Part shown: piece by piece, positions 44,292 through 57,483 of the stretch | Numbering within the stretch: position 1 is the stretch's first letter | Layout of the letters: each line of letters begins with the position of its first letter | NCBI RefSeq assembly: GCF_012034205.1 | Contig: NZ_JAATEM010000004.1 | Coordinates: forward strand, 176,131-240,130 | DNA length: 64,000 bases | Direction: 5' to 3' | Source: Streptomyces composti | GTDB lineage: Bacteria > Actinomycetota > Actinomycetes > Streptomycetales > Streptomycetaceae | Position numbers and translations under genes: made by a program | Notes under the pieces: model-generated | What the model was told of the DNA's origin: nothing | The model's input: only the letters and a program-made list of their open reading frames with translations | Databases searched by the model: none

Positions 44292-47018
44292 TCAGTGGGC
44301 CGCTGACTCCCAGTCCGGGCCCCACCCGATGGAGACGCCGAGCGGGACGCGGAGCTCGACCGCGCTGGACATCTGGTCGCGGACCAGCGTCTCGACGGCG
44401 GGACGTTCGCCGGGGGCGATCTCGAGGACGATCTCGTCGTGGACCTGGAGGAGCATGCGGGACTTCAGGTTCGCCTCGCGCAGGGCGCGGTCCACCCGGA
44501 GCATGGCGATCTTGACGATGTCGGCTGCCGTGCCCTGGATCGGTGCGTTCAGCGCCATCCGTTCCGCTGCCTCGCGGCGCTGGCGGTTGTCGCTGTTGAG
44601 GTCGGGCAGATAGCGGCGGCGGCCGAACAGCGTCGCCGTGTAGCCGGTGGCCCGGGCCTCGGCGACGACCCGCTGCAGATAGTCCCGCACGCCGCCGAAG
44701 CGCTCGAAGTAGGCGTCCATCAGGGCGCGGGCCTCCGCCGCCTCGATGTTCAGCTGCTGGGAGAGGCCGAAGGCCGAGAGGCCGTAGGCCAGGCCGTACG
44801 ACATCGCCTTGATCTTGCGGCGCATCTCCGCGTCCACCGCGGACGGTTCGACGGAGAACACTTGCGCGGCGGCCGTGGTGTGCAGGTCCTCGCCGGAGGT
44901 GAACGCCTCGATCAGGCCCGCGTCCTCGGAGAGGTGGGCCATCACGCGCAGCTCGATCTGGCTGTAGTCGGCGGTCAGCAGGGACTCGTAGCCCTCGCCG
45001 ACCACGAAGCCGCGGCGGATGGCGCGGCCCTCGTCCGTGCGGACGGGGATGTTCTGCAGATTGGGGTCGGTCGAGGAGAGGCGGCCGGTGGCGGCGACCG
45101 TCTGGTTGAAGGTCGTGTGGATCCGGCCGTCCGCGGCGATCGTCTTGATCAGGCCCTCGACGGTGACCCGGAGCTTGGCCTGCTCCCGGTGCCGGAGCAT
45201 GATCACCGGCAGTTCGTTGTCGGTCTGGGTCGCCAGCCAGGCCAGCGCGTCCGCGTCCGTGGTGTAACCGGTCTTGGTCTTCTTGGTCTTCGGCAGGCCC
45301 AGCTCGCCGAAGAGGACCTCCTGCAGCTGCTTGGGCGAGCCCAGGTTGAACTCGTGGCCCGCCGCCGCGTGCGCCTCCTTCACCGCCTGCTGCACGGCAC
45401 CGGCGAACATCTGCTCCATGGCCTGCAGATGCTCCCGGTCCGCCGCGATGCCGTGCCGTTCCATCCGGGCCAGCAGCTCGGACACCGGCAGCTCCACGTC
45501 CCGCAGCAGATCTGCCGCGCCCACCTGCTCGAGCCGGCCCTCGAAGGCCTCGCCCAGGTCGAGGATGGTGCGGGCCTGCAGCATCAGCGCCTCCGCCTCG
45601 GCCCCGTCGTCGGCGCCGAACGCCAGCTGGCCGTCCGCCGCCGCCGGGGGCGCCAGCTCACGGTGCAGATACTCCAGGGACAGCGCGTCCAGGTCGAAGG
45701 AGCGGCGGCCCGGCTTGACCAGGTAGGCGGCGAGCGCGGTGTCCATGCGCACGCCCTCGATGCGCCAGCCGTGCTCGGCGAAGACCCGCATCGCGCCCTT
45801 GACGTCGTGGAACACCTTGGGCGCGTCCGGGTCGGCGAGCCAGGCGGCGAAGGCCTGCTCGTCGGCCTCGTCCAGCTCGGCCGGTTCGAACCAGGCGGCC
45901 GGCCCCTCGGCGGTGGCCAGCGCGATCTCGGCCACCGAACCGGTGCCCAGCGCCCAGGTGCCGACGGTGGCGACCCCGAGCGGGCCGGTGGCGTGCTCGC
46001 GGAGCCAGCCGGCCAGCTCACCGGTACGCAGCACGGTGCCGTCGAGCTCCAGGCCGTCCGCGACGACCGGGGTGGCCTCGGCCGCCTGGGCGCCGGGGTC
46101 GACGGCGAACAGCCGCTCGCGCAGCGAGGGGTTCCTGATCTCCAGGGTGTCCAGGATCATGGCCACGGCCTTGCGGTCGTAGGCGGTGCGCTCCAGGTCG
46201 GCGACGCTCTTGGGCAGCGGCACCTGGCGGTCCAGCTCGGTGAGCCGGCGGTTGAGCTTGACCGCCTCCAGGTGCTCGCGGAGGTTCTGACCGGCCTTGC
46301 CCTTGACCTCGTCGACGCGCTCGACCAGCTCCGCGAAGGAACCGAACTGGTTGATCCACTTCGCGGCGGTCTTCTCGCCGACGCCGGGGATGCCGGGCAG
46401 ATTGTCGGAGGGGTCGCCGCGCAGGGCCGCGAAGTCCGGGTACTGGGCGGGGGTCAGGCCGTACTTCTCGTAGACCTTCTCCGGGGTGAACCGGGTCAGC
46501 TCGGAGACGCCCCTCGTCGGGTAGAGCACGGTGACGTGGTCGGAGACCAGCTGGAAGGAGTCGCGGTCGCCGGTGACGATCAGCACGTCGAAGCCCTCGG
46601 CCTCGGCCTGGGTGGCGAGGGTGGCGATGATGTCGTCCGCCTCGTACCCCTCGACGGCGAAGCGCTCGGCGTGCATCGCGTCGAGCAGCTCGCCGATCAG
46701 CTCGACCTGCCCGCGGAACTCGTCGGGGGTCTTGGAGCGGTTCGCCTTGTACTCGGTGAACTCCTCGGCCCGCCAGGTCTTGCGGGACACGTCGAAGGCG
46801 ACCGCGAAGTGCGTGGGCGCCTCGTCGCGCAGCGTGTTGGCCAGCATCGACGCGAAGCCGTAGATCGCGTTCGTCGGCTGGCCCGTCGCGGTGGTGAAGT
46901 TCTCGGCGGGCAGCGCGAAGAACGCGCGGTAGGCCAGCGAGTGCCCGTCCATGAGCATCAGGCGCGGGCGGCCGCCGTCGGGGGTGTTCTCGGTCTTCTT
47001 CGATGCTGTCTCTGCCAC
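44292..47018 (-). CDS. polA: DNA polymerase I
   Basis: 908 aa. The 5'-nuclease domain (about 1-300) has LMLMDGHSLAYRAFFALPAE, EGYEADDIIATLATQAE and LRGDPSDNLPGIPGVGEKTA. The proofreading domain (about 320-500) is degenerate: no DxE motif and FHDVKGAMR in place of the metal-binding segment. The polymerase domain (520-908) has TADYSQIELRVMAHLSEDAG (motif A), RRKIKAMSYGLAYG (motif B) and LLQVHDEIVLE (motif C). Motif B carries Tyr where E. coli has Phe762. Fills repair gaps and removes Okazaki primers. GTG 47018 is preceded by a G-rich site. Confidence 0.97.
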   Translation of the reverse strand: MAETASKKTENTPDGGRPRLMLMDGHSLAYRAFFALPAENFTTATGQPTNAIYGFASMLANTLRDEAPTHFAVAFDVSRKTWRAEEFTEYKANRSKTPDEFRGQVELIGELLDAMHAERFAVEGYEADDIIATLATQAEAEGFDVLIVTGDRDSFQLVSDHVTVLYPTRGVSELTRFTPEKVYEKYGLTPAQYPDFAALRGDPSDNLPGIPGVGEKTAAKWINQFGSFAELVERVDEVKGKAGQNLREHLEAVKLNRRLTELDRQVPLPKSVADLERTAYDRKAVAMILDTLEIRNPSLRERLFAVDPGAQAAEATPVVADGLELDGTVLRTGELAGWLREHATGPLGVATVGTWALGTGSVAEIALATAEGPAAWFEPAELDEADEQAFAAWLADPDAPKVFHDVKGAMRVFAEHGWRIEGVRMDTALAAYLVKPGRRSFDLDALSLEYLHRELAPPAAADGQLAFGADDGAEAEALMLQARTILDLGEAFEGRLEQVGAADLLRDVELPVSELLARMERHGIAADREHLQAMEQMFAGAVQQAVKEAHAAAGHEFNLGSPKQLQEVLFGELGLPKTKKTKTGYTTDADALAWLATQTDNELPVIMLRHREQAKLRVTVEGLIKTIAADGRIHTTFNQTVAATGRLSSTDPNLQNIPVRTDEGRAIRRGFVVGEGYESLLTADYSQIELRVMAHLSEDAGLIEAFTSGEDLHTTAAAQVFSVEPSAVDAEMRRKIKAMSYGLAYGLSAFGLSQQLNIEAAEARALMDAYFERFGGVRDYLQRVVAEARATGYTATLFGRRRYLPDLNSDNRQRREAAERMALNAPIQGTAADIVKIAMLRVDRALREANLKSRMLLQVHDEIVLEIAPGERPAVETLVRDQMSSAVELRVPLGVSIGWGPDWESAAH

Positions 47019-47175
47019 GCCCCCGATCCTGCCACGGACCACTGACAGCGGACCGCCATCGGGGGTGCGGGACCGCCCCCGCCGCCCCGTCCGCCACCGG
47101 GGGGCTGAGCCGTGCCGGTGGTGCGTGCGAGGATCGGAGACGTACCTCACACGTGTACCCGAAGGAGAGTGCGCG

Positions 47176-49455
<2,280 letters not shown>

Positions 49456-49532
49456 GCGTTTGCTCAGCCGAGCAGCTGCGGCGGAGCGCCGCACAGCGCC
49501 GCAAGTGATCACGACGAAACGGAGCCGGACCC

Positions 49533-50021
49533 ATGGGCGAGCAGCAGCAGGTGAAGTTCCCGCAGGAGGTCATCGACGAGTACGCCGCGCTCGGCGTCGA
49601 CCTCCAGGCGCTGTTCTCGGCGGGCCATCTGGGCACGCGCATGGGCGTGCAGATCCTGGAGGCCTCGGCGGAGCGGGTCGTCGGGACGATGCCGGTGGAG
49701 GGCAACACCCAGCCGTACGGGCTGCTGCACGGCGGAGCCTCGGCGGTGCTGGCGGAGACGCTCGGCTCGGTGGGCTCGATGCTGCACGGCGGCAGCTCCA
49801 AGATCGCTGTCGGTGTCGACCTGAACTGCACCCACCACCGGGGCGTCCGCTCCGGCCTGGTCACCGGCGTGGCCACGCCCGTGCACCGGGGGCGCTCCAC
49901 GGCGACGTACGAGATCGTCATCACCGACGAGGAGGACAAGCGGGTCTGCACCGCCCGTCTGACCTGCCTCCTGCGCGACGTCACCCCGAAGGACGCGGAG
50001 CGGGTGAACGCCCGCGGATGA
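49533..50021 (+). CDS. PaaI-type hotdog-fold acyl-CoA thioesterase
   Basis: 162 aa. The 4HBT/PaaI signature NTQPYGLLHGGASAVLAETL (catalytic His-Gly-Gly with acidic Glu) is near residue 67, followed by GVDLNCTHHRGVRSGLVTGV and CTARLTCLLRD. Hydrolyses acyl- or aryl-CoA thioesters; in Streptomyces relatives the substrate may be a phenylacetyl- or salicylyl-type CoA. ATG 49533 follows GGAGCC. 77 bp downstream of the oxidoreductase on the same strand. Confidence 0.93.
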   Translation: MGEQQQVKFPQEVIDEYAALGVDLQALFSAGHLGTRMGVQILEASAERVVGTMPVEGNTQPYGLLHGGASAVLAETLGSVGSMLHGGSSKIAVGVDLNCTHHRGVRSGLVTGVATPVHRGRSTATYEIVITDEEDKRVCTARLTCLLRDVTPKDAERVNARG

Positions 50022-50323
50022 CCACGAGCGGCCGGATCACCGCCGCGGACGGGGCGGCCCGCCGCCTCCGCACCGGCGACCGGCCCGCACCCGCCCGCGG
50101 CTCGGCCACCTCCTGACACGGAACCGCCCGCGCCCCGGCCCTCACCGGGCCCCGGACGCGGGCGGTACCCGTCGCCGTGGCGGGTGCCCCCGCTGTGCCG
50201 GGCCCTCGCACACCCGCACCGCGGCACGGGGCGGCCCTCCGCAGGTGCCGCCACCCGGGCGAGATGATCCGCAGTCCCGGCACACGTCTTGAACTCCCCC
50301 GCGAAGCTCGCGAGACTCGGCGC

Positions 50324-50749
50324 GTGAGACCGCCCCACGGCATATGCGTCCTCGCCGCGCTGATCCTCTCCTGCGCCCTGGCGGCCGGCTGCGGTACGTC
50401 CGGGCCCGGCACGGCCTCCGCATCCACCCCGTCCGGCCCCCGGGCCGCCTCCGCCTCCGCCTCCTCCCCCTCGCCGTCACCGAGCGCCACCTCCCCCGAG
50501 GCGGTCTGCGTCAAGCTGGTGACGCACTGGGCGCACGAGGTGCTCGCCGGCACCGCGTACGGCGACTACCAGTCGATGGGGCTGTCCAACGGGCAGTACG
50601 AGATCCTGCGCGACGCCGTGGCGACCGCCCGGCCGGTGAGGGACAGTCAGGGGCCCGAGGCTGCACGAAGAGTGATCATCCGTCAGGTGCGGGAGGGGTG
50701 CGCCGAGCGCTATGAGGACGGCGGGCCGAGCGAAGGTCCGTGGCAGTGA
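50324..50749 (+). CDS. Putative lipoprotein
   Basis: 141 aa. The type II signal ICVLAALILSCALAAGC with lipobox LAAGC places the lipidated Cys near residue 24. A Ser/Ala/Pro-rich spacer (ASASTPSGPRAASASASSPS) leads to a helical domain with two Cys (EAVCVKLVTHWAHEVLAGTA and RQVREGCAERYEDGG) that could pair. No family recognised. GTG 50324 places the basic residues right before the hydrophobic core; longer in-frame starts lack a ribosome site. The GTGA at its end overlaps the next gene. Confidence 0.78.
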   Translation: MRPPHGICVLAALILSCALAAGCGTSGPGTASASTPSGPRAASASASSPSPSPSATSPEAVCVKLVTHWAHEVLAGTAYGDYQSMGLSNGQYEILRDAVATARPVRDSQGPEAARRVIIRQVREGCAERYEDGGPSEGPWQ

Positions 50750-51357
50750 GCGGTGTCGGCCCGGTGGAGCCGGGACCGGGCACCCGGGCCTGGGACCGCA
50801 CCCGGCCGTCGGCCCGTCAGCACCCTCAACTCGAGCCGCTGACCAGGGCGTTCACCCGCCACCGGAGGGCGGCTCTCGCCTCGCTCACCGCCGCGGGCGT
50901 CCTGGCCGGCGCCGGCTACCTGCACGCCACCCGGCCCGAGCGGCCCGCGTCCGCGCCGCCGCCGTACCCGTCCCGGGTCACCGCCCTCATCTATCTGAAT
51001 CCGCAGGTCAGAACCCCTCAGACAGAGAAACGGAGCTTCCGTTTCGATGCTCTGATCAGCGTAGAATCGGGGCCTCCGGTCACCGTGATCCGGATTTCCC
51101 AGCCGTACGCGGGCCTTTCCGTGATCTCCACCCCACCCACGCCTTTCCGGACAAAGGCAGGTTCCCCCCGCAAGATCACGATCACCCTCCGGGTGACCGA
51201 ATGCGGGAAAGTCCCCCAGAGTGCCGGACTGCCTTTCCTGGATGTAACTCTACGTAATGCGCGCGCAATACAGACACACAGCTTCATCCTCGGCGCCCGC
51301 TACGCACAGGACCTCTCCGGGGTCCTGCAGGTAGCCTGCAGCAACGAATCCCGGTAA
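50746..51357 (+). CDS. Hypothetical single-pass membrane protein coupled to the lipoprotein
   Basis: 203 aa. GTG 50746 overlaps the lipoprotein stop (GTGA). Residues 1-42 are cytoplasmic and basic, 43-63 a membrane helix (RRAALASLTAAGVLAGAGYL), and the rest extracellular and beta-rich with conserved-looking SFRFDALISVESGPPVTVIR and RKITITLRVTECGKVP. Two Cys (CGK and VACSNESR) might pair. No family recognised. The 3' half (51000-51357) is noticeably less GC-rich, with codons such as ACA, AAA and GAA that the neighbours avoid, which suggests recent acquisition or relaxed selection. Confidence 0.75.
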   Translation: MSGVGPVEPGPGTRAWDRTRPSARQHPQLEPLTRAFTRHRRAALASLTAAGVLAGAGYLHATRPERPASAPPPYPSRVTALIYLNPQVRTPQTEKRSFRFDALISVESGPPVTVIRISQPYAGLSVISTPPTPFRTKAGSPRKITITLRVTECGKVPQSAGLPFLDVTLRNARAIQTHSFILGARYAQDLSGVLQVACSNESR

Positions 51358-51644
51358 TCACCAAAAGCGCCGAGACGCCTGATGGACCTCCGCGAGTCCT
51401 GCAGTTTCTCAGCATGCGGACAGGGCAAATCGGCGAGAATTCCTCCGTTCCCCCCACTCAGTACCGCTCTGCAATACGTCGTGTCATAACAAGAGCGTCA
51501 CAGCATTGGCCAGACTCTCCTCCACGTTCCCCACACACGCTTAGAGTCACGGCCAGTCACCGCGGAGCCCGATTGTCACTTCGGCCCGGCGCTCGACTCG
51601 GCCGTTTCCACCGGGAAGCGGCTGTCAGGGGAAAGGACTGGATC

Positions 51645-52874
51645 GTGCGTCAACGTTCGCTCATCGCCATCACCGCCGCGCTGGCGGCGGGAGCTCTCAC
51701 CCTTACCGCCTGCGGTTCGCGCGACGACGACGGCGGCTCGGACAAGGGCAACGGTGGCACCACCGTGGTCATCGGCGTGGACGCGCCGCTGACCGGCGAC
51801 CTGTCCGCGCTGGGCCTCGGGATCAAGAACTCCGCGGACCTCGCAACCAAGATCGCCAACAAGGAGAAGTTCGTCGAGGGCGTCACCTTCAAGATCGACG
51901 CCCGTGACGACCAGGCCCAGCCCTCCTCCGGACAGGCCAACGCCACCACCTTCGTGGCCAACAAGGACGTCCTGGGTGTCGTCGGCCCGCTGAACTCCTC
52001 CGTCGCCGAGTCCATGCAGAAGGTCTTCGACGACGCCAAGCTCGTCCAGGTGTCGCCGGCCAACACCAACCCGGCGCTCACCCAGGGCACCGACTGGCAG
52101 AAGTCCAAGAAGCGCCCGTACAAGGCGTACTTCCGCACCGCGACCACGGACGCCGTCCAGGGTCCGTTCGCCGCGCAGTACCTCTACAACGAGTCCAAGA
52201 AGCGCAAGGTCTTCGTCATCGACGACAAGAAGACCTACGGCGCCGGTCTCGCCGCCACGTTCACCGAGGAGTTCAAGAAGCTCGGCGGCAAGGTCGTGGG
52301 CACCGACCACATCGACCCGGACACCAAGGACTTCTCCGCGGTCGCCACCAAGGTCAAGAACTCGGGCGCCGACGTCGTCTACTACGGCGGCGAGTACCCG
52401 CAGGCCGGCCCGCTCAGCAAGCAGATCAAGGCCGCCGGCGCCAAGATCCCGCTGGTCGGCGGTGACGGCATCTACAGCGCCGACTTCATCAAGCTGGCCG
52501 GCCCGAGCGGCTCCGGCGACCTGGCCACCTCGGTCGGCGCCCCGGTGGAGGAGCTGCCCTCCGCCAAGGAGTTCATCGCCAACTACAAGGACGCCGGCTA
52601 CAAGGAGGCCTACGAGGCCTACGGCGGCTACTCCTACGACTCGACCTGGGCGATCATCGAGGCCGTGAAGAAGGTCGTCGAGGACAACGACGGCAAGCTG
52701 CCCGACGACGCCCGCGAGAAGGTCACCGAGGCCATGCAGAACGTCTCCTTCGACGGAGTCACCGGCAAGGTCTCGTTCGACGAGTTCGGTGACGCCACCA
52801 ACAAGCAGCTCACCGTCTACGCCGTGGAGAAGGGTGAGTGGAAGGCCGTCAAGTCCGGTACCTACACCGGCTGA
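51645..52874 (+). CDS. livK: Branched-chain amino-acid ABC transporter, substrate-binding lipoprotein
   Basis: 409 aa. Lipoprotein signal SLIAITAALAAGALTLTACG with lipobox LTAC. The periplasmic-binding fold type I (Leu/Ile/Val-binding) follows: VVIGVDAPLTGDLSALGLGI, KDVLGVVGPLNSSVAESMQK, FVIDDKKTYGAGLAATFTEE and SGADVVYYGGEYPQAGPLSK. It captures Leu, Ile or Val outside the membrane and delivers it to LivHM. GTG 51645 follows GAAAGGA. Codon use is strongly optimised, suggesting high expression. A hairpin follows the stop, probably keeping livK mRNA above that of the permease genes. Confidence 0.95.
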   Translation: MRQRSLIAITAALAAGALTLTACGSRDDDGGSDKGNGGTTVVIGVDAPLTGDLSALGLGIKNSADLATKIANKEKFVEGVTFKIDARDDQAQPSSGQANATTFVANKDVLGVVGPLNSSVAESMQKVFDDAKLVQVSPANTNPALTQGTDWQKSKKRPYKAYFRTATTDAVQGPFAAQYLYNESKKRKVFVIDDKKTYGAGLAATFTEEFKKLGGKVVGTDHIDPDTKDFSAVATKVKNSGADVVYYGGEYPQAGPLSKQIKAAGAKIPLVGGDGIYSADFIKLAGPSGSGDLATSVGAPVEELPSAKEFIANYKDAGYKEAYEAYGGYSYDSTWAIIEAVKKVVEDNDGKLPDDAREKVTEAMQNVSFDGVTGKVSFDEFGDATNKQLTVYAVEKGEWKAVKSGTYTG

Positions 52875-52897
52875 CCTCCTCCCGCACCGACTAGAGG

Positions 52898-52933
52898 CCG
52901 CGCGGGGCGCTGCACCACTGGCGCCCCGCGCGG
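52898..52933 (+). terminator. livK-livH intergenic hairpin (attenuator or mRNA stabiliser)
   Basis: Perfect 13-bp arms CCGCGCGGGGCGC (52898-52910) and GCGCCCCGCGCGG (52921-52933), loop tgcaccactg. It lies 24 nt after the livK stop and 57 nt before livH. Partial termination or 3'-end protection here would favour the binding protein over the permease. Confidence 0.7.
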
Positions 52934-52989
52934 ACTCGCATCCGGCCCCCATCCGTCGAACTTGTTCCGAACGTCTCGGAGGACATGCG

Positions 52990-53918
52990 GTGAACGAACT
53001 GCCGCAGCAGCTGGTCAACGGCCTGCTACTGGGATCCATGTACGGGCTGGTCGCCATCGGCTACACAATGGTCTACGGCATCATCCAGCTCATCAACTTC
53101 GCCCACGGCGAGATATTCATGGTGGGTGGCTTCGGCGCCCTCACCGTCTACCTCTACGTGCTGCCCGACGGTACGTCGATGTGGGTTGCACTGCCCCTGA
53201 TGCTCCTCGCGGGCATCCTCGTCTCCGTCCTGGTCGCCGTGGGAGCGGAACGGTTCGCCTACCGCCCCCTGCGGGGCGCCCCGCGGCTGGCCCCGCTCAT
53301 CACGGCCATCGGTCTCTCGCTCGCCCTGCAGCAGGCCGTGTGGGCCTGGTACCCCGGCGGTGAGGACTCCCTGAACTTCCCGCAGATCGAGGGCGGCCCC
53401 TTCGAGATCGGCAGCGTCACCATCCAGACCGGCGACATCTTCCTGTTCGTCGTGGCCCCCCTGAGCATGGCCGTCCTGGCCTGGTTCGTGATGAGGACGC
53501 GCACCGGCCGCGGCATGCAGGCCACCGCCCAGGACCCGGACACCGCCAAGCTCATGGGCATCAACACCGACCGCATCATCGTGATCGCGTTCGCCCTCGG
53601 TGCCGTGTTCGCCGCCGTCGGCGCCGTCGCCTACGGTCTGAAGTACGGTCAGGTCCAGTTCCGCATGGGCTTCATCCTCGGTCTGAAGGCCTTCACCGCC
53701 GCGGTCCTCGGAGGCATCGGCAACGTCTACGGAGCGATGCTCGGCGGACTGGTGCTCGGTGTCGCCGAGGCGCTGTCCACGGCCTACATCGCCGACATCC
53801 CCGGCATGGCACAGTTCGGCAGCCAGTCCTGGGCGAACGTCTGGGCCTTCGTTCTCCTCATCCTCGTGCTCCTGTTCAGGCCTCAGGGTCTGCTCGGTGA
53901 GCGAGTCGCGGACAGGGC

Positions 53919-53922
<4 letters not shown>
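52990..53922 (+). CDS. livH: Branched-chain amino-acid ABC transporter permease
   Basis: 310 aa with about eight membrane helices. Starts VNELPQQLVNGLLLGSMYGL; INFAHGEIFMVGGFGAL and ERFAYRPLRGAPRLAPLITA are LivH hallmarks, and TAQDPDTAKLMGINTDRIIV is the EAA-type loop that contacts the LivG/LivF ATPases. Forms the channel with LivM. GTG 52990 follows GGAGGACATGC. Its TGA overlaps the GTG of livM. Confidence 0.96.
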
Positions 53923-55757
<1,835 letters not shown>

Positions 55758-55762
55758 CCACG

Positions 55763-56671
55763 ATGACCACCGACACCACCACCAAGAGCGCGCCCACCGG
55801 CGCCACCCCCGGCGAGCCCGTCCTCGACGCCCGCGGTGTGACCATGCGCTTCGGCGGCCTCACCGCCGTCAGCGACGTCGACCTCACCGTGAACGCCGGC
55901 GAGATCGTCGGCCTCATCGGACCCAACGGCGCCGGCAAGACGACCTTCTTCAACTGCCTGACCGGCCTGTACGTCCCCACCGAGGGCGAGGTCCGGTACA
56001 AGGGCCAGATCCTGCCGCCCAAGTCGTTCAAGGTCACCGCCGCCGGCATCGCGCGCACCTTCCAGAACATCCGTCTGTTCGCCAACATGACGGTCCTGGA
56101 GAACGTGCTCGTCGGCCGCCACACCCGCACCAAGGAGGGCCTGTGGTCGGCGCTGCTGCGCGGCCCCGGCTTCCACAAGGCCGAGGCGGCCAGCCGCGCC
56201 CGGGCCATGGAGCTGCTGGAGTTCGTGGGCCTGGCGGGCAAGGCGGACCACCTGGCCCGCAACCTCCCCTACGGCGAGCAGCGCAAGCTGGAGATCGCGC
56301 GTGCGCTGGCCAGCGAGCCGGGTCTGCTGCTCCTCGACGAGCCCACGGCCGGCATGAACCCGCAGGAGACGCGGGCGGCCGAGGAGCTGATCTTCGCCAT
56401 CCGCGACAAGGGCATCGCCGTCCTCGTCATCGAGCACGACATGCGGTTCATCATGAACCTCTGTGACCGCGTGGCCGTTCTCGTCCAGGGCAAGAAGCTG
56501 ATCGAGGGCGACGCCGCCACCGTGCAGAGCGACGAGCGGGTGATCGCCGCCTACCTGGGAGAACCCCTCGCGAACGACCCCGGCGCCGCGGAAGCTGCCG
56601 AGGTCGAGGCCGCCGAGGCCGCGGCCGAGGCCGCTGCTCAGACCGCGCCCGCCAAGGAGAACGACCGATGA
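55763..56671 (+). CDS. livG: Branched-chain amino-acid ABC transporter ATPase
   Basis: 302 aa. Walker A LIGPNGAGKTTFFNCLTGLY, Q-loop RTFQNIRLFANMTVLENVL, ABC signature LPYGEQRKLEIARALASEPG, Walker B LLLLDEPTAGMNPQET and switch His in VIEHDMRFIMNLCDR. The C-terminal 35 residues are an Ala/Glu-rich low-complexity tail (EVEAAEAAAEAAAQ). Pairs with LivF to power uptake. Five bases after livM; its stop overlaps the livF ATG. Confidence 0.96.
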   Translation: MTTDTTTKSAPTGATPGEPVLDARGVTMRFGGLTAVSDVDLTVNAGEIVGLIGPNGAGKTTFFNCLTGLYVPTEGEVRYKGQILPPKSFKVTAAGIARTFQNIRLFANMTVLENVLVGRHTRTKEGLWSALLRGPGFHKAEAASRARAMELLEFVGLAGKADHLARNLPYGEQRKLEIARALASEPGLLLLDEPTAGMNPQETRAAEELIFAIRDKGIAVLVIEHDMRFIMNLCDRVAVLVQGKKLIEGDAATVQSDERVIAAYLGEPLANDPGAAEAAEVEAAEAAAEAAAQTAPAKENDR

Positions 56672-57384
56672 CCGCACTTCTCGAAGTCGAGGACCTCCGG
56701 GTCGCCTACGGCAAGATCGAAGCCGTCAAGGGGATCTCGTTCAAGGTCGAGGCCGGTGAAGTGGTCACCCTCATCGGCACCAACGGCGCCGGCAAGACGA
56801 CGACCCTGCGCACCCTGTCGGGTCTGCTCAAGCCGGTCGGCGGCCAGATCAAGTTCAACGGCAAGTCGCTGAAGAAGGTGCCCGCCCACGAGATCGTCTC
56901 CCGCGGTCTCGCCCACTCCCCGGAGGGGCGGCACATCTTCCCGCGCATGACCATCGAGGACAACCTGCGCCTCGGTGCCTTCCTGCGCAACGACAAGGCG
57001 GGCATCGAGAAGGACATCCAGCGCGCCTACGACCTGTTCCCCATCCTCGGGGAGCGCCGCAAGCAGGCCGCGGGCACCCTCTCCGGCGGTGAGCAGCAGA
57101 TGCTCGCCATGGGCAGGGCGCTGATGTCCCAGCCGAAGCTGCTGATGCTCGACGAGCCCTCGATGGGTCTCTCGCCGATCATGATGCAGAAGATCATGGC
57201 GACCATCGCCGAGCTGAAGTCGCGGGGCACGACCATCCTGCTGGTCGAGCAGAACGCCCAGGCCGCGCTGTCCCTCGCGGACCACGGCCATGTGATGGAG
57301 GTCGGCAAGATCGTCCTGACCGGCTCCGGCCAGGACCTGCTCCACGACGAGTCGGTGCGCAAGGCGTACCTCGGCGAGGACTGA
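56668..57384 (+). CDS. livF: Branched-chain amino-acid ABC transporter ATPase
   Basis: 238 aa. Walker A LIGTNGAGKTTTLRTLSGLL, Q-loop GLAHSPEGRHIFPRMTIEDN, signature LSGGEQQMLAMGRALMSQPK, Walker B LLMLDEPSMGLSPIMMQKI and switch His-equivalent in LLVEQNAQAALSLADHGHVM. The ATG lies within ATGA shared with the livG stop. Last gene of the liv operon, followed by a strong hairpin. Confidence 0.96.
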   Translation: MTALLEVEDLRVAYGKIEAVKGISFKVEAGEVVTLIGTNGAGKTTTLRTLSGLLKPVGGQIKFNGKSLKKVPAHEIVSRGLAHSPEGRHIFPRMTIEDNLRLGAFLRNDKAGIEKDIQRAYDLFPILGERRKQAAGTLSGGEQQMLAMGRALMSQPKLLMLDEPSMGLSPIMMQKIMATIAELKSRGTTILLVEQNAQAALSLADHGHVMEVGKIVLTGSGQDLLHDESVRKAYLGED

Positions 57385-57407
57385 GGCAGGCGGCAGCCGC
57401 ACATGCG

Positions 57408-57441
57408 AGCGGCCCGCGTCCCCCAGGGGGCGCGGGCCGCT
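57408..57441. terminator. Bidirectional terminator between liv operon and ANTAR gene
   Basis: AGCGGCCCGCG (57408-57418) pairs with CGCGGGCCGCT (57431-57441), with C/G runs extending the stem. It lies 24 bp after livF and about 40 bp after the ANTAR gene's stop on the other strand. Confidence 0.75.
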
Positions 57442-57483
57442 TCGCGTCGGCGCCGGGTCCGGGCCCTCGCCGCTCGCGGGCGT

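Noticed and set aside
44439..47045. 868-codon plus-strand open frame opposite polA
   Set aside because: Typical GC-rich antisense shadow: the codon third position of polA determines it, and no domain is recognisable.
51520..51580. Promoter for livK with -10 TAGAGT
   Set aside because: The -10 is attractive but no acceptable -35 lies at 16-19 nt; too weak to list.
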